Of a stretch of 64,000 nucleotides of DNA, positions 1-8,873 are shown one piece after another; positions within the stretch are counted from its first letter, which is position 1, and each line of letters begins with the position of its first letter. The notes under the pieces were generated by a model. That model was not told the origin of the DNA. It made no database searches and worked only from the letters and a program-made list of their open reading frames with translations. Made by a program: the position numbers and the translations under genes. Location of the stretch: NCBI GenBank assembly GCA_963760965.1, contig CAVXEW010000005.1:1-64000 (forward strand), written 5' to 3'. This DNA comes from Pararhizobium_B sp963760965 (GTDB taxonomy: Bacteria; Pseudomonadota; Alphaproteobacteria; Rhizobiales; Rhizobiaceae).

Positions 1-171
1 GTCCAGGTACGCCGGGGCGTGAAGCTTCCAGAATGGATAATCACTCTGATGGCGCGTCGTCCCTACAAGGTTGTGGCCGTCGCGCTGGCCAACAAAATGG
101 CCCGGACGATCTGGGCGCTTCTTGTCAAAGGCGGCATCTACCGAGCGCCCGCGATCATGGCGAAGGCCTAG
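1..171 (+). pseudogene. IS110-family transposase, C-terminal fragment
   Basis: The frame is open from the first base of the window and stops at 169-171. Its last 40 codons contain ALANKMARTIWALL and end KGGIYRAPAIMAKA, which is the usual C-terminal tail of IS110/IS116/IS902 transposases. The catalytic DEDD half is outside the window or lost. It lies just before a second, N-terminal IS110 fragment on the same strand, so this edge is an IS graveyard. It could be the end of an intact element extending left of the window. Confidence 0.72.
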
Positions 172-482
172 AAACAAGCGTATGCGGCGTCTCAACGCCG
201 CGATAGCAGCAAGGTGCCAATGCGTGATGACCCCGAGGGACGACACCTCGATACCGATTAGACCGTCTGACGCAATGCGCTATCCAAGCGCGTGAGAGCG
301 ATTAGGCAATCGGGATCGCGGATCTCATCGTGGCCAGCGGTCGACGACCGCGCCAATAGGCCGGACATATGACTGCACCGTTCGACGGCGATTTACGTGG
401 CGAATACCTTGCTAACCGGGCCGTTCCACATATGCGTCAGACCCCCTTTTCCACGCCGATCCGGGGTTCCGGTTCAATGCCG
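172..482. other. gap between transposase fragments, no gene seen
   Basis: This stretch lies between the end of one IS110 fragment and the recognisable start of another. It is probably IS110 flanking or junction sequence. I see no credible ORF, RNA or clear terminal repeat in it. Confidence 0.45.
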
Positions 483-730
483 ATTGACAGTCTGTATCGA
501 CAGCTTTGCGCGCTGGGCTACGAATGCCTTGTCGTCGCGCCCTCGCTGATACCGACCAGATCTGACGGGTCAAGACCGATCGCCGCGCTTCCGTGGTGTT
601 GGCCACGCTTCTGCGTGCTGTCGAACTGTCGGCGGTATGGGTTCCCGACGAAACGCACGAGGCGATGCGCGACATCAGCCGGGCACGCGGTGCAACGATT
701 TCGGATTTACGGCGGGCGCGCCAGCCTCTT
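483..730 (+). pseudogene. IS110-family transposase, N-terminal fragment, frameshifted
   Basis: The first part encodes a stretch containing LGYECLVVAPSLIPTRS. After a frame change between 563 and 572 the next frame reads KTDRRASVVLATLLRA and then AVWVPDETHEAMRD. Together they match the conserved N-terminal region of IS110 transposases, including the KTDRRDA-type catalytic stretch, here KTDRRAS. Similarity ends at about 730, where a minus-strand IS5-type sequence begins. The element is dead: frameshifted, truncated and joined to another IS. Confidence 0.75.
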
Positions 731-895
731 GGGCGGAAAATCGTGCGGCAGCAACGCCCATTGGCAGCCCGATTGCAGCAGATAGAAGACAGCATCCATC
801 ACCGCGCGCAGGGAAATCCTGCACCGGCGACCACGTTCTGGCTGGGACGGCATGAACGGCTCGATCATGCTCCATTCCCGGTCCGTCAGATCGCT
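731..895 (-). pseudogene. IS5-family transposase N-terminal fragment (DUF4096)
   Basis: The minus-strand frame encodes SDLTDREWSMIEPFMP, then RRAVMDAVFYLLQSGCQW-type residues (here SLRAVMDAVFYLLQSG) and LPHDFPP. This is the N-terminal DUF4096 block of IS5-group transposases. The match starts at about 895 and stops at LPHDFPP (731), exactly where the plus-strand IS110 similarity ends, so it looks inserted into or recombined with that element. No DDE catalytic domain remains. Confidence 0.72.
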
Positions 896-1075
896 TGCGC
901 AGCGCCTGCCGCTCCTGTCATGGTGCCGCCGGGTGAAGGGGGGGCCAGGCCATCCGATATCTCCATACTTGTCGCAAAATACGAAGAATCTGACTGCCGC
1001 AACTCTCGACCTCGCCGATCGTTCTTGGACAGACACATAGAGATGTTCAATCGCTAACCTTTCTCCGGGTGATCA

Positions 1076-2566
1076 TCAAAGCGCATTAAGCCGCACCTTC
1101 AGGACCTGTACAGCCTTCTTGTATGCTTTGTCAGGATTTTTGATTGCTCTCAATAACGGAACTAAGAAGTCCTTGGACGTACCATATCTGTTTATCGGAT
1201 ACTCTAATATTTCAGGCCATTTTTGCCTGATAGCCTCTCGTATTACTGTGCCGTTTTTCCGCATCTCCGCCGGCACAGAGAGCATATCTTCATAGTTTTC
1301 CCTAGAGATCAATGGATGTATTTCGTTCTGAGCTGGCTTTACGTAGGTGTCGGAGAAGCCCCAAGAGCACATTCGCAACTCGATATAGGCGAGATCCAGC
1401 TTCGATATCGTGTCGAGGTGAGAAAGGGGCCTCAACCATTGTTCGACGCGCCGAAGGACCTCCGGCTCCTGCGGCAGCTTCAAACGGGCCACCAGCCCGG
1501 CAGCGTCCAGGGGTGTGTCGCGGTCCGCATTGAGCCAAAGGAACCCACGGCCGACCTCTCCTCCGAGACCACCGACAAAGTACCTACCCTCGAGGGGCGC
1601 CACGCTTGGATGAATGCCCACGTTGTGGCCGCCGACGCAATGTCCGGCCCGGAGACGCCACAACTCAGCTTGCTCCTCGGTCGCTCGCCTGAAGGGCAGG
1701 ATTTCGTGGTGCAGGCCGAACCGCTCGGCGAGGCGCCGAGCGCATTGAACATCAATGTCGTGTCCCGGTGCATCCACCGTTATGAAAGACACGTCTCTGA
1801 TCAGATCGCGGCAGCAGGCCAGTAGCAGGCGCAAATCAATCCCCGCCGTGAGCGCGACCCCGACGGGCCCGGCTGACGCGAGAACCCTGATCGTACGGGT
1901 TACTCGGTTACAGATCCTTTCGTAGTATTCACCCGCATCCAGCGAGCCGTTCATTTCTGTCGTCGGCCAATGCCGCCGCGCCTCCCAGCTATCGAGATTA
2001 AGGCAGTGATTGCATGTCAACCTGTCGATTTCCCTGTGCGCAGTCAGCCCGGCCGTGAACCAGCCCGAATTCCGTACATCGAGCCGGTCGTATAGATCCT
2101 TTCGGAACCTTTCCTGATATTCTCCAGGCGTTAAAATTACGCCCGCTGTTGAACCGGCTACAAATCGTCGAGCGTCATATACTAAAGAATATGTCCCGTT
2201 TGAATCTAGGTAGATCCTTCTATCTTTATCACATACAAAAATAAAGATAAAACTTCCGGCAAGTTTCAATATATTCTTTTCTACAAATTCATCTATTTTT
2301 CTATTTTTAAATCTCTCGTGGGTTTTAAAGATATCACTTACAATCTTTGCGTTATCCAGATCTATCGGATTTCCGACCAAGATGCCGAGGCTCTGCCCGG
2401 CCGGATCCTCGACGGGTATTAAATTGGTTTCGGGAGAGGTATCCAGGAAGACGCCATCCAGCCTCTTGCGGTTCCAGCCTTCCGGCAGTTCGCGCTGACG
2501 GGTCGAAACGACGAATTGGCCTTCGGATCGCTCGCAAGCCAGTGTCATCAGCCTGTCTTCTCCCAT
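1076..2566 (-). CDS. asparagine-synthase-like protein with altered PP-loop
   Basis: A 496-residue protein starting at ATG 2566. A region around GILVGNPID (residues 61-69) and an ATP-pyrophosphatase-like core place it in the asparagine-synthase-like group often found in polysaccharide loci. The PP-loop, usually SGGLDS, reads LTAGIDLR at about 239-246, so the last Ser is Leu. There is no Cys at position 2, hence no class II glutaminase nucleophile. Members of the family amidate sugars or peptides, or have unknown roles; the substrate here is unknown, and amidation of a uronic acid is only a guess. The gene starts 13 bases after the kinase-like gene, so it is probably co-transcribed. Codons for about residues 75-115 (2220-2345) are strikingly AT-rich against the rest of the window, and IS fragments lie just downstream, both suggesting acquisition. 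Confidence 0.7.
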   Translation of the reverse strand: MGEDRLMTLACERSEGQFVVSTRQRELPEGWNRKRLDGVFLDTSPETNLIPVEDPAGQSLGILVGNPIDLDNAKIVSDIFKTHERFKNRKIDEFVEKNILKLAGSFIFIFVCDKDRRIYLDSNGTYSLVYDARRFVAGSTAGVILTPGEYQERFRKDLYDRLDVRNSGWFTAGLTAHREIDRLTCNHCLNLDSWEARRHWPTTEMNGSLDAGEYYERICNRVTRTIRVLASAGPVGVALTAGIDLRLLLACCRDLIRDVSFITVDAPGHDIDVQCARRLAERFGLHHEILPFRRATEEQAELWRLRAGHCVGGHNVGIHPSVAPLEGRYFVGGLGGEVGRGFLWLNADRDTPLDAAGLVARLKLPQEPEVLRRVEQWLRPLSHLDTISKLDLAYIELRMCSWGFSDTYVKPAQNEIHPLISRENYEDMLSVPAEMRKNGTVIREAIRQKWPEILEYPINRYGTSKDFLVPLLRAIKNPDKAYKKAVQVLKVRLNAL

Positions 2567-2579
2567 CTGTTATGGCAGG

Positions 2580-3425
2580 TCAGTAGCCGAATTTCTCGGG
2601 AAGATAGCGGCAATCGTTGAGGACGACGCCTAGGACGTTGGTCCTCTCGGCGAGGAAGCGTTCGCACGCGTCGATCTCGTCGATCCGGCTGCGCTCGGCC
2701 CGTGCCACGATCAGCACGCAGTCGAGATTGTCGGCAAAGGCGGCGACGTCGTCGCTCGCCAGAGCCGGCGGAAGGTCGCAGAGGACGACGTCCGGCGCAT
2801 ACTTCTCCCGCATCCATGCGAGGCCGGCAGCGGCGGACGCGCTCTGCAGCAGTTCAGCCGAGAACTCGACGCGGACGTCGTTGAAGCCGAGCGCGAGGTT
2901 GGTTCCGTAGCGCGCCAGCACCTTCTCCGCCCCGGTGCTCCCCGACAGGAGCTCGGTGACCGAGCGGCCGCCGGACGCGCAAAGCAGTTCTGCGAGGCGC
3001 GGCCTGCGCAGGTCGAGGTCGAGCAGGATCGTGCGCTTGTCGTTGTGATGCTGGAGACTGAAGGCGAGGTTCAGGGCAACCAGCGAGGTGCCGCAGCCGG
3101 GCGTCGGCGAGGTGATGCCGATCGACGTCCACCTGTTCTTCCTCGCTTCCTGCAGCACGTTCGTGCGCAGGACGTCGAAGGACGCGTAGGCGGAGTTGGA
3201 GCGATCCATGGTGACGACGAGGGATCGCTGGGCCGCCGTCGCAAGGATCGACGCTTCAGGCAGCGCCGCCCAGGCCGCGCGGACGTCTGAGCGGTATTCG
3301 TCGATGCGGCGCTGGTCCTTGTCGGCGTGGGCGAAGACCTCGGTCGCGGCGTGCGCGGACGGCAGGTGCGCCTTCGCCCCCAGGTCTCCGGAGGCGACAA
3401 GTTGCTGGCTCTCTTGAAAGTTCAT
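2580..3425 (-). CDS. CpsD/CapB-like polysaccharide kinase (BY-kinase family) with changed Walker A
   Basis: A 281-residue protein; ATG 3425 (MNFQESQQ) is chosen over the longer frame because it lies 13 bases after the wzz-like stop. The fold is the P-loop ATPase of bacterial tyrosine kinases: Walker A region SPTPGCGTS (about 105-114), Walker A' LLDLDLRRP (about 134-142), and a Walker B-like hydrophobic strand VVLCDLPP. The usual Walker A GCGKT/GEGKS lysine is replaced (GCGTS). The C-terminus ends RYLPEKFGY with one or two tyrosines rather than a tyrosine cluster. In the family the kinase pairs with a Wzz-type activator to control polymer length and export, and the gene just upstream encodes one. 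Whether it still binds ATP is open. Confidence 0.78.
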   Translation of the reverse strand: MNFQESQQLVASGDLGAKAHLPSAHAATEVFAHADKDQRRIDEYRSDVRAAWAALPEASILATAAQRSLVVTMDRSNSAYASFDVLRTNVLQEARKNRWTSIGITSPTPGCGTSLVALNLAFSLQHHNDKRTILLDLDLRRPRLAELLCASGGRSVTELLSGSTGAEKVLARYGTNLALGFNDVRVEFSAELLQSASAAAGLAWMREKYAPDVVLCDLPPALASDDVAAFADNLDCVLIVARAERSRIDEIDACERFLAERTNVLGVVLNDCRYLPEKFGY

Positions 3426-3438
3426 GAACGGTTCCAAT

Positions 3439-4944
3439 TCAATGGTTTCCGGCAGAGTTGATCCAGAAGAGCTGGCCGACGCCGGCAAGTGCGACGAGGC
3501 CCAGGACATAGCCGGGTTTCAGCAGGCGGGGCGCCGGCCTCGCTATCGAGGGGATCGTCGCGATGGGACGGATCTGGAGGGCGCTGACCAGTTCCGACGG
3601 CCGCCTCACGCTCCGGTTGACCAGTTCCGTCAGCAGGACGAAGCCGGCCGCCGCGACGAGGCCGGCAAGAGCGGCCAGGGCGGCGAGCCGGCCGCGTTTC
3701 GGCCATGTCGCGTGCGCGGGGGGAATGGCCGGCTCGACGACGGAGAAGCGCTCGCCCTTGGAGTCCGCCTCGATCTCCTTGCCGGTCGAGGCGGCAGCGT
3801 AGCGCTCGACCGCTGCCGAATACTGGCTCTGGGTGTTCTGCCGATTGCGTTCCATGGCATTGAGGATCGTCTCGTTGTCCGGCGTCGCGGCGATCGTTTT
3901 GGCGAGGCTGGCGAGCGACTTGGCGATCGAGGCCTTCTCCTTGGAGATGAACTCCAGGCGCTGGTCGATGTCGGAGAGCTGCATGTCGAGCTGGGAGGGA
4001 GGCCCTCCCGCCCTGCCTGCCTGGCTGGCCGCGTCCGCCGGAGGCGCGCTGTGCCGGATCGAAGCCTCGAGGGCAGCGATGCGTGCCTTGAGCGCCACTA
4101 TGTTGGGGCTGCCGGCGGAGAACAGGACGAGCTGGTCGGAGAGCGTACGCTTGAGTTCCTGCAGCGTCTGCTGCTCGGGCGTCGCCGCGGCTGCAGTGCC
4201 GACCGCACCCGTGGCCTCGAACATCTGTATCAGGTTGCTGCGCCGGTTGCGCAGTCCCGCCTCCTCCCAGTCGAGCATCTGCAGGCGCTGCTGCTGCGCG
4301 CTCTGTTCGGTGCGGCGGAACCCGAGGCTGTCGGGCAGGGCGTCGCGGTGGGCGTTCTTGAATTCGAGGATCCGCGAGTCGAAGCCCTTGAGCTGATTGT
4401 TCAGGCGGGCGACCTCGGAGGAGAAGAACTGCAGCGTCTCGCTCGCCGTGCGATTGCGCGAGGCGGTGTTCTTTTCGAGGATCATGGACACCAGCTCGTT
4501 CACGACACCGGCGGAAACCTCCGGATCGCGGTCCTCGAAGGACACGCTGAAGATGGTGGCGCCCGGGCCGTTCCTTGCATCGCTGACGAGGTCGAACGAC
4601 GTCTGCGCGCGCATCCGCTTGATGATGTCGGCCTCCTTCATGGTGGCCGCCCTGGGGCCGAACACGTCGAACTTCTTCGCCAGTTGCAGGAGATGCCTCC
4701 GGGTCATGATCTCCTGCTGGTAGATGCCGAGCTGCTCGACGGCGTTGTCCGGCACCGTCGAGGGGGCGAGCTTGGCGGAGATCTGCGGCGACTCGACCAG
4801 GATTTCGGCGGTCGACTTGTACTTGTTGGGCAGCAGGATGATGACCAGCACGCCCAGCGTCGTAACCGTGAACGCGATCAGCAGGAACTGCGGGAGCCGC
4901 CGCATCAGCAGAGAGAAATAGAAGCGAAAATCCTGATAGCTCAT
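3439..4944 (-). CDS. Wzz/GumC-type polysaccharide chain-length determinant
   Basis: A 501-residue inner-membrane protein. ATG 4944 is used; a TTG one codon upstream is less likely. Transmembrane helix 1 lies at about 18-38, followed by a Wzz domain (NKYKSTAEILVESPQ), a long periplasmic coiled-coil region (about 170-400), and a second helix at about 417-440 ending in the typical RRPSELVSAL / ATIPS stretch. A further hydrophobic segment, YVLGLVALAGVGQLFWI, closes the protein. It lacks a fused kinase domain; the CpsD-like protein is the next gene, a split arrangement. Role: periplasmic co-polymerase setting chain length and coupling to export. It is the third of three surface functions (T1SS, HlyD, Wzz) lined up on this strand. 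Confidence 0.85.
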   Translation of the reverse strand: MSYQDFRFYFSLLMRRLPQFLLIAFTVTTLGVLVIILLPNKYKSTAEILVESPQISAKLAPSTVPDNAVEQLGIYQQEIMTRRHLLQLAKKFDVFGPRAATMKEADIIKRMRAQTSFDLVSDARNGPGATIFSVSFEDRDPEVSAGVVNELVSMILEKNTASRNRTASETLQFFSSEVARLNNQLKGFDSRILEFKNAHRDALPDSLGFRRTEQSAQQQRLQMLDWEEAGLRNRRSNLIQMFEATGAVGTAAAATPEQQTLQELKRTLSDQLVLFSAGSPNIVALKARIAALEASIRHSAPPADAASQAGRAGGPPSQLDMQLSDIDQRLEFISKEKASIAKSLASLAKTIAATPDNETILNAMERNRQNTQSQYSAAVERYAAASTGKEIEADSKGERFSVVEPAIPPAHATWPKRGRLAALAALAGLVAAAGFVLLTELVNRSVRRPSELVSALQIRPIATIPSIARPAPRLLKPGYVLGLVALAGVGQLFWINSAGNH

Positions 4945-5132
4945 CAATTTACCGCCGAACCCCGTTGCCGAACGCGAGCCGTATCGCCGACCCTTGCGAA
5001 ATTATCGTTTGACTTGCACAGGCTAACCAGACGCACCTTGGGTGTGGCAATGGCATCTTCGGTATGCTTTCTTCGCCGATCGAAGCCCCGGCCCAACCGA
5101 AAGGCTTAGAAGACCGCGTTGCGGAGCGAACC

Positions 5133-6548
5133 CTACGGTTCCCTGATGCTGTCGCTGAGGCCGCGCATCAGCGGATAGAGGAAATACGAGATGACGCGGC
5201 GGTGGCCGACCTTGATCTCGGCCGTCACGGTCATCCCCGGCAGGAGGCGCAGCGGCTTGCCGTTCTCGCCGACGAGGCCGCCCTTGCCGTCGAGGGCGAC
5301 GCGCGCCCGGAAGGCCGAAGGCTTCGGGGCGGCGCCGGCCGGATCCGACTTCCGGTCGGGCGGCAGGGAATCGCGGCTGATGGTCGCCAGCGTTCCGGCC
5401 GCCGTGCCGTATTTCTGGAAGGGATAGGCGTCGACCTTGACGCGGACCGGCTCGCCGGTCGAGACCCGGCCGACGTCGCGCGTGTTGATCGAGACCTCGG
5501 CCACGAGGGGCGTGTCGAGCGGCACGAGCGTCACGATCGGCTCGGCCTCGCGCACCACGGATCCGAGGGACTGGTTGGCGAGTTCCAGCACCACCGCGTC
5601 GGCCGGCGCCTTGAGGACGACCCGGCGACGACGCAGCTCCATCTTCTTCAGCTCCTGGGCGGCCGAATCGCGCTTCTCGCGCACGTCGACGAGCTTTTCC
5701 ATCGTCGAGCGCTTGAAATCCTCGATGAACGCCTGCCGGTCGGCCATGAGCTTGGAAAGCTCGTGCTTGGCCTCGTCGACCTTGCCGTGGACGTCGACGA
5801 GGTTCTCGTCGACGGTCAGCCGCGCGTCGCGCGACATCAGCATGTTCACGAGCGAGCCCGTCTCGTGCTGGTAGAGCGTCTGGCGCGCGCTCTCGATGCG
5901 GGTCAGCGTGGACCGGCGCTGGATGAGGATCGCCTCGCGCTGCCGTCCCGACGTGATCATCGAATTGCGCGCGGCGATCTGCTGGTCGTAGTTCTGCAAC
6001 TGCGCCATGAAGAACGCGCGGCGCTGGCCGTAGAGAGCGGACTGCAGCTTCTCGTCCGGCGAGGAACCGGCGATCGCCGTGTAGTCCCGGCCGTCGAGCT
6101 CGGTCTCGAGGCGCTTCGTCTCGGCGTCGAGCGCGTGCAGCTTCTGGCGTACCTGGTCGACGTCGGCCTGGGTGAACGTCGGATCGAGCGTGGCAAGCGT
6201 CTGCCCGGCCTTCACGGTGTCGCCGACCTTGACGTCGATCGAGCGCACGATCGACGTCTCGAGCGGCTGGACGACGATCGTCGGCTTCGTCGTGATCAGC
6301 CGGCCGGGCGCCACGACGACCTCGTCTATCGACGAGAAGGAGGCCCAGGCGACGGCTGCCAGGACGAGTAGCGTCACGCCGTAGAGCGTCAGCCGGGCGA
6401 TACGGGCGGGTGCCTTTTCCTCCAGTTCCACCGCATCGGACTGAAACTCCGCGATGATGGACGGCGCAGCGCGGACCGGAATGAGGTGGCGGGACTTCTC
6501 CACCTTCCTTCCGGTGCTGCGGTCTCCGGCTTCCGCCTCGCTCGTCAT
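5133..6548 (-). CDS. HlyD-family type I secretion periplasmic adaptor
   Basis: A 471-residue protein. The start is ATG 6548, which overlaps the stop of the upstream ABC gene in an ATGA arrangement; a 16-residue longer form is less likely. One N-terminal transmembrane helix (about 53-72) is followed by a biotinyl-lipoyl half (PGRLITTKPTIVVQPLE, GDTVKAGQTLATLD), a long coiled coil (about 130-330), the second lipoyl half (LKAPADAVV) and a beta-barrel end (LLPGMTVTAEIKVG). The layout and length fit HlyD/PrtE adaptors that link the inner-membrane ABC exporter to an outer-membrane TolC channel. No TolC gene is in the window. Translational coupling with the ATPase gene supports one exporter. Confidence 0.9.
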   Translation of the reverse strand: MTSEAEAGDRSTGRKVEKSRHLIPVRAAPSIIAEFQSDAVELEEKAPARIARLTLYGVTLLVLAAVAWASFSSIDEVVVAPGRLITTKPTIVVQPLETSIVRSIDVKVGDTVKAGQTLATLDPTFTQADVDQVRQKLHALDAETKRLETELDGRDYTAIAGSSPDEKLQSALYGQRRAFFMAQLQNYDQQIAARNSMITSGRQREAILIQRRSTLTRIESARQTLYQHETGSLVNMLMSRDARLTVDENLVDVHGKVDEAKHELSKLMADRQAFIEDFKRSTMEKLVDVREKRDSAAQELKKMELRRRRVVLKAPADAVVLELANQSLGSVVREAEPIVTLVPLDTPLVAEVSINTRDVGRVSTGEPVRVKVDAYPFQKYGTAAGTLATISRDSLPPDRKSDPAGAAPKPSAFRARVALDGKGGLVGENGKPLRLLPGMTVTAEIKVGHRRVISYFLYPLMRGLSDSIREP

Positions 6549-8695
6549 GCCGCGTGCCTCGTCTGCTGGTTCCACAGGTGCCGGTAGTTCACGCAACGCG
6601 TGACCAGTTCCTCATGCCGGCCGAAATCGACGATCTTGCCCCGGTCGAGCACGAGGATCGCGTCGGAATCGACGAGGGTCGAAAGCCGGTGCGAGACGAT
6701 GACCACCGTCCTGCCGCGGGCGATCTTGTGCAGGTTCTCGCGGACGATCGACTCGCTTTCGGGATCGAGCGCGCTCGTGGCCTCGTCGAGGATCAGGAGC
6801 CGCGGATTGGTGACGAGGGCACGGGCGATCGCCAGGCGCTGGCGCTGGCCGCCGGAGAGGTTTTCGGCGTTTTCCTCCAGCTGCGTCTCGTAGCCGCGGG
6901 GCAACCGCTCGATGAACTCCTCCGCGCCGGCCATCCGGGCGGCGGCCGCGATCTCGTCGAGCGTCGCGTCGGGCTTGGCGGCGGCGATGTTGTCGCGCAC
7001 GCTGCCGCGGAAGAGGAAGCTGTCCTGGAGGACGACGCCGATGCTCTTCCTCAGGTGGACGAGGTCGATCTCGCGGCTGTCGAAGCCGTCGATGCGCACG
7101 ATCCCCTCCTGTACCGGATAGAGCCCCTGGATCAGCCGCGTGAAGGTGGTCTTTCCCGAGCCGCTCTTGCCGACGACGCCGCAGACCGTGCCGGCCGGAA
7201 TCGCGAAGGAGACGTCGTCGAGCACCGGCGGCGTGTCCGGCGCGTAGCGGAAGGAGACAGAGTCGAACTCGATGCGGCCGACGAGCTCCGGGCGCAGGCC
7301 GTTGGCCCGGCCGAAGCGTTCCTGCCGCTGGTTCATCACCTCGCCGAGCATGCGGACCGAAAGGGCGACGTCCTGGTACTCGTGGATCATGGTCACGAGC
7401 TGGACGAGCGGCTGCGAGACCCGGCCGGCCAGCATGTTGAAGGCGACCAGCGCGCCGATCGTCATGTGGCCGTTGAAGACGTCTAGCGCGCCGATGCCGA
7501 TGATGGCGACGCTCATCAGCTTCTCCACGAGCCCGGTCAGCGACTGGGCGGCCGTCGAGATCCTCTCGACGCGGTAGCGCATCGAGATGGAGGCGGCGGA
7601 CTTGTCGTCCCAGACCTGGCGCTGGCGCGGCTCGAGTGCGAGGCTCTTGACGGTGCGCATGCCGTGGACCGTCTCGACGAGAAGGGCCTGGCGGTCCCCC
7701 TCGGCCTTGTAGAGCGCCTGCAGCTGCCGCCGGAATGGCCCGACGAGCGTGAGGATGACCAGAGCGACGAGGCCGGCGAAGCCGACGACGACGAGCGTCA
7801 GCTTGACGCTGTAGAGCAGCAGGAACGGCAGGAAGACGAAGAGCGACAGCCCGTCGAGCAGGGTCAGGAAGAGCCGGCCCGTAAGGAATTCGCGGATGCG
7901 GCCGGTCTGCTGCATGTGCTTGACGAGAACTCCGGCGGAGGCTTGCTCGAACAGCGCGATCGGCAGGCTCAGGAGGTGCGAGAACGTGCGTGTCGCCACC
8001 CTGATGTCGATGCGGTTCGTCGCGTAGAGCAGGAGATATCGGCGCAGGAAGGTGAACGCGGCGTCGAAGACGAGGGCGATGCAGATGCCGACGGTGAGGA
8101 CGGTCAGCGTCGCATAGCTCTGGTGGACGAGCACCTTGTCGATCACCAGCTGGAAGAAGAGCGGCGTCGCGAGGCCGAGCGCGTAGAGGACGAAGGCGGC
8201 GACGGCGACGTCGACGAAGAGGCGCCGCTGGCGCAGGATTTCCGGCACGAACCAGCGGAAGCCGAAGGGCTGGTCGGCGTCGAGCAGCTTGAACTCGCGC
8301 TTCAGGAGGAGGACGGTCCCGCGCCAGGAGCGCGTGAACTGCGCCTCGGTGACGAGCAGGAGTTCCGGGCGCTCCGCCAGGGGGTCGAAGATCCGGATCA
8401 TCTGCTCGTGGCCGCCGGCCGCTGGCGGCGCGTCGACCACGACAACCCAGTTGCCGTTGTCGAGGCAGGCGAGTGCCGGATAGGCCTCGCCCAGCCTCAC
8501 CAGCGAGGACCAGGCGAGCGTGAGTACCCGTCCCTTCAGCCCGCAATCCTTCGCCATCCTCTGGATGAGGCGCAGCGTGACCGGCCGCTGGTCGATCGCA
8601 TAGTCGTGAACCAGCCGCTCGGGCGTGACGTCGATCCCGTGATGCCGGGCGACGGCCGAAAGGCACTGCAGGCTTGTATGTGGTTTCTCGGCCAT
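6545..8695 (-). CDS. type I secretion ABC transporter with C39-like domain (HlyB type)
   Basis: A 716-residue protein in three parts: N-terminal C39-peptidase-like domain (1-135), transmembrane ABC domain (about 155-440), and nucleotide-binding domain with Walker A GKSGSGKT (509-516), signature LSGGQ (613-617), Walker B LLILDEA (633-639) and switch His669. In the N-domain the catalytic DCG cysteine of true C39 peptidases is missing (TSLQCLSAVARHHG), as in HlyB, so it should dock an unfolded substrate rather than cut a leader. Such exporters move large RTX or repeat proteins with C-terminal signals in one step. The obvious candidate substrate is the very large repeat protein encoded just upstream. 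Confidence 0.92.
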   Translation of the reverse strand: MAEKPHTSLQCLSAVARHHGIDVTPERLVHDYAIDQRPVTLRLIQRMAKDCGLKGRVLTLAWSSLVRLGEAYPALACLDNGNWVVVVDAPPAAGGHEQMIRIFDPLAERPELLLVTEAQFTRSWRGTVLLLKREFKLLDADQPFGFRWFVPEILRQRRLFVDVAVAAFVLYALGLATPLFFQLVIDKVLVHQSYATLTVLTVGICIALVFDAAFTFLRRYLLLYATNRIDIRVATRTFSHLLSLPIALFEQASAGVLVKHMQQTGRIREFLTGRLFLTLLDGLSLFVFLPFLLLYSVKLTLVVVGFAGLVALVILTLVGPFRRQLQALYKAEGDRQALLVETVHGMRTVKSLALEPRQRQVWDDKSAASISMRYRVERISTAAQSLTGLVEKLMSVAIIGIGALDVFNGHMTIGALVAFNMLAGRVSQPLVQLVTMIHEYQDVALSVRMLGEVMNQRQERFGRANGLRPELVGRIEFDSVSFRYAPDTPPVLDDVSFAIPAGTVCGVVGKSGSGKTTFTRLIQGLYPVQEGIVRIDGFDSREIDLVHLRKSIGVVLQDSFLFRGSVRDNIAAAKPDATLDEIAAAARMAGAEEFIERLPRGYETQLEENAENLSGGQRQRLAIARALVTNPRLLILDEATSALDPESESIVRENLHKIARGRTVVIVSHRLSTLVDSDAILVLDRGKIVDFGRHEELVTRCVNYRHLWNQQTRHAA

Positions 8696-8873
8696 GTGCC
8701 CCCCGCACGACGTGAGCCAGATGAGGAAGACGGTGCTGCCGCAGGTCGGGCGGCGTCTCGTCCCGCGGTATTCTCCAATGCTTCATCGCCTTCGGCAGGC
8801 CCGTCTTTCGCCGTACCGGGCCCTCGCCGAAGGTTGGACCGCGCGGCGCGGGACCGGCGCCGCGGGTACCGGA

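Noticed and set aside
1076..2566. Lasso-peptide cyclase
   Set aside because: Asparagine-synthase-like, but no B1/B2 leader-processing proteins or short precursor gene are nearby; the neighbours are polysaccharide genes.
3424..6371. Long plus-strand frames opposite wzz and hlyD
   Set aside because: Shadow frames; the minus strand encodes Wzz and HlyD proteins with clear domains.
6545..8695. Peptidase-containing bacteriocin exporter
   Set aside because: The C39-like domain lacks the DCG catalytic cysteine, no small double-glycine leader peptide was found, and HlyD plus a giant protein fit a HlyB-type system better.
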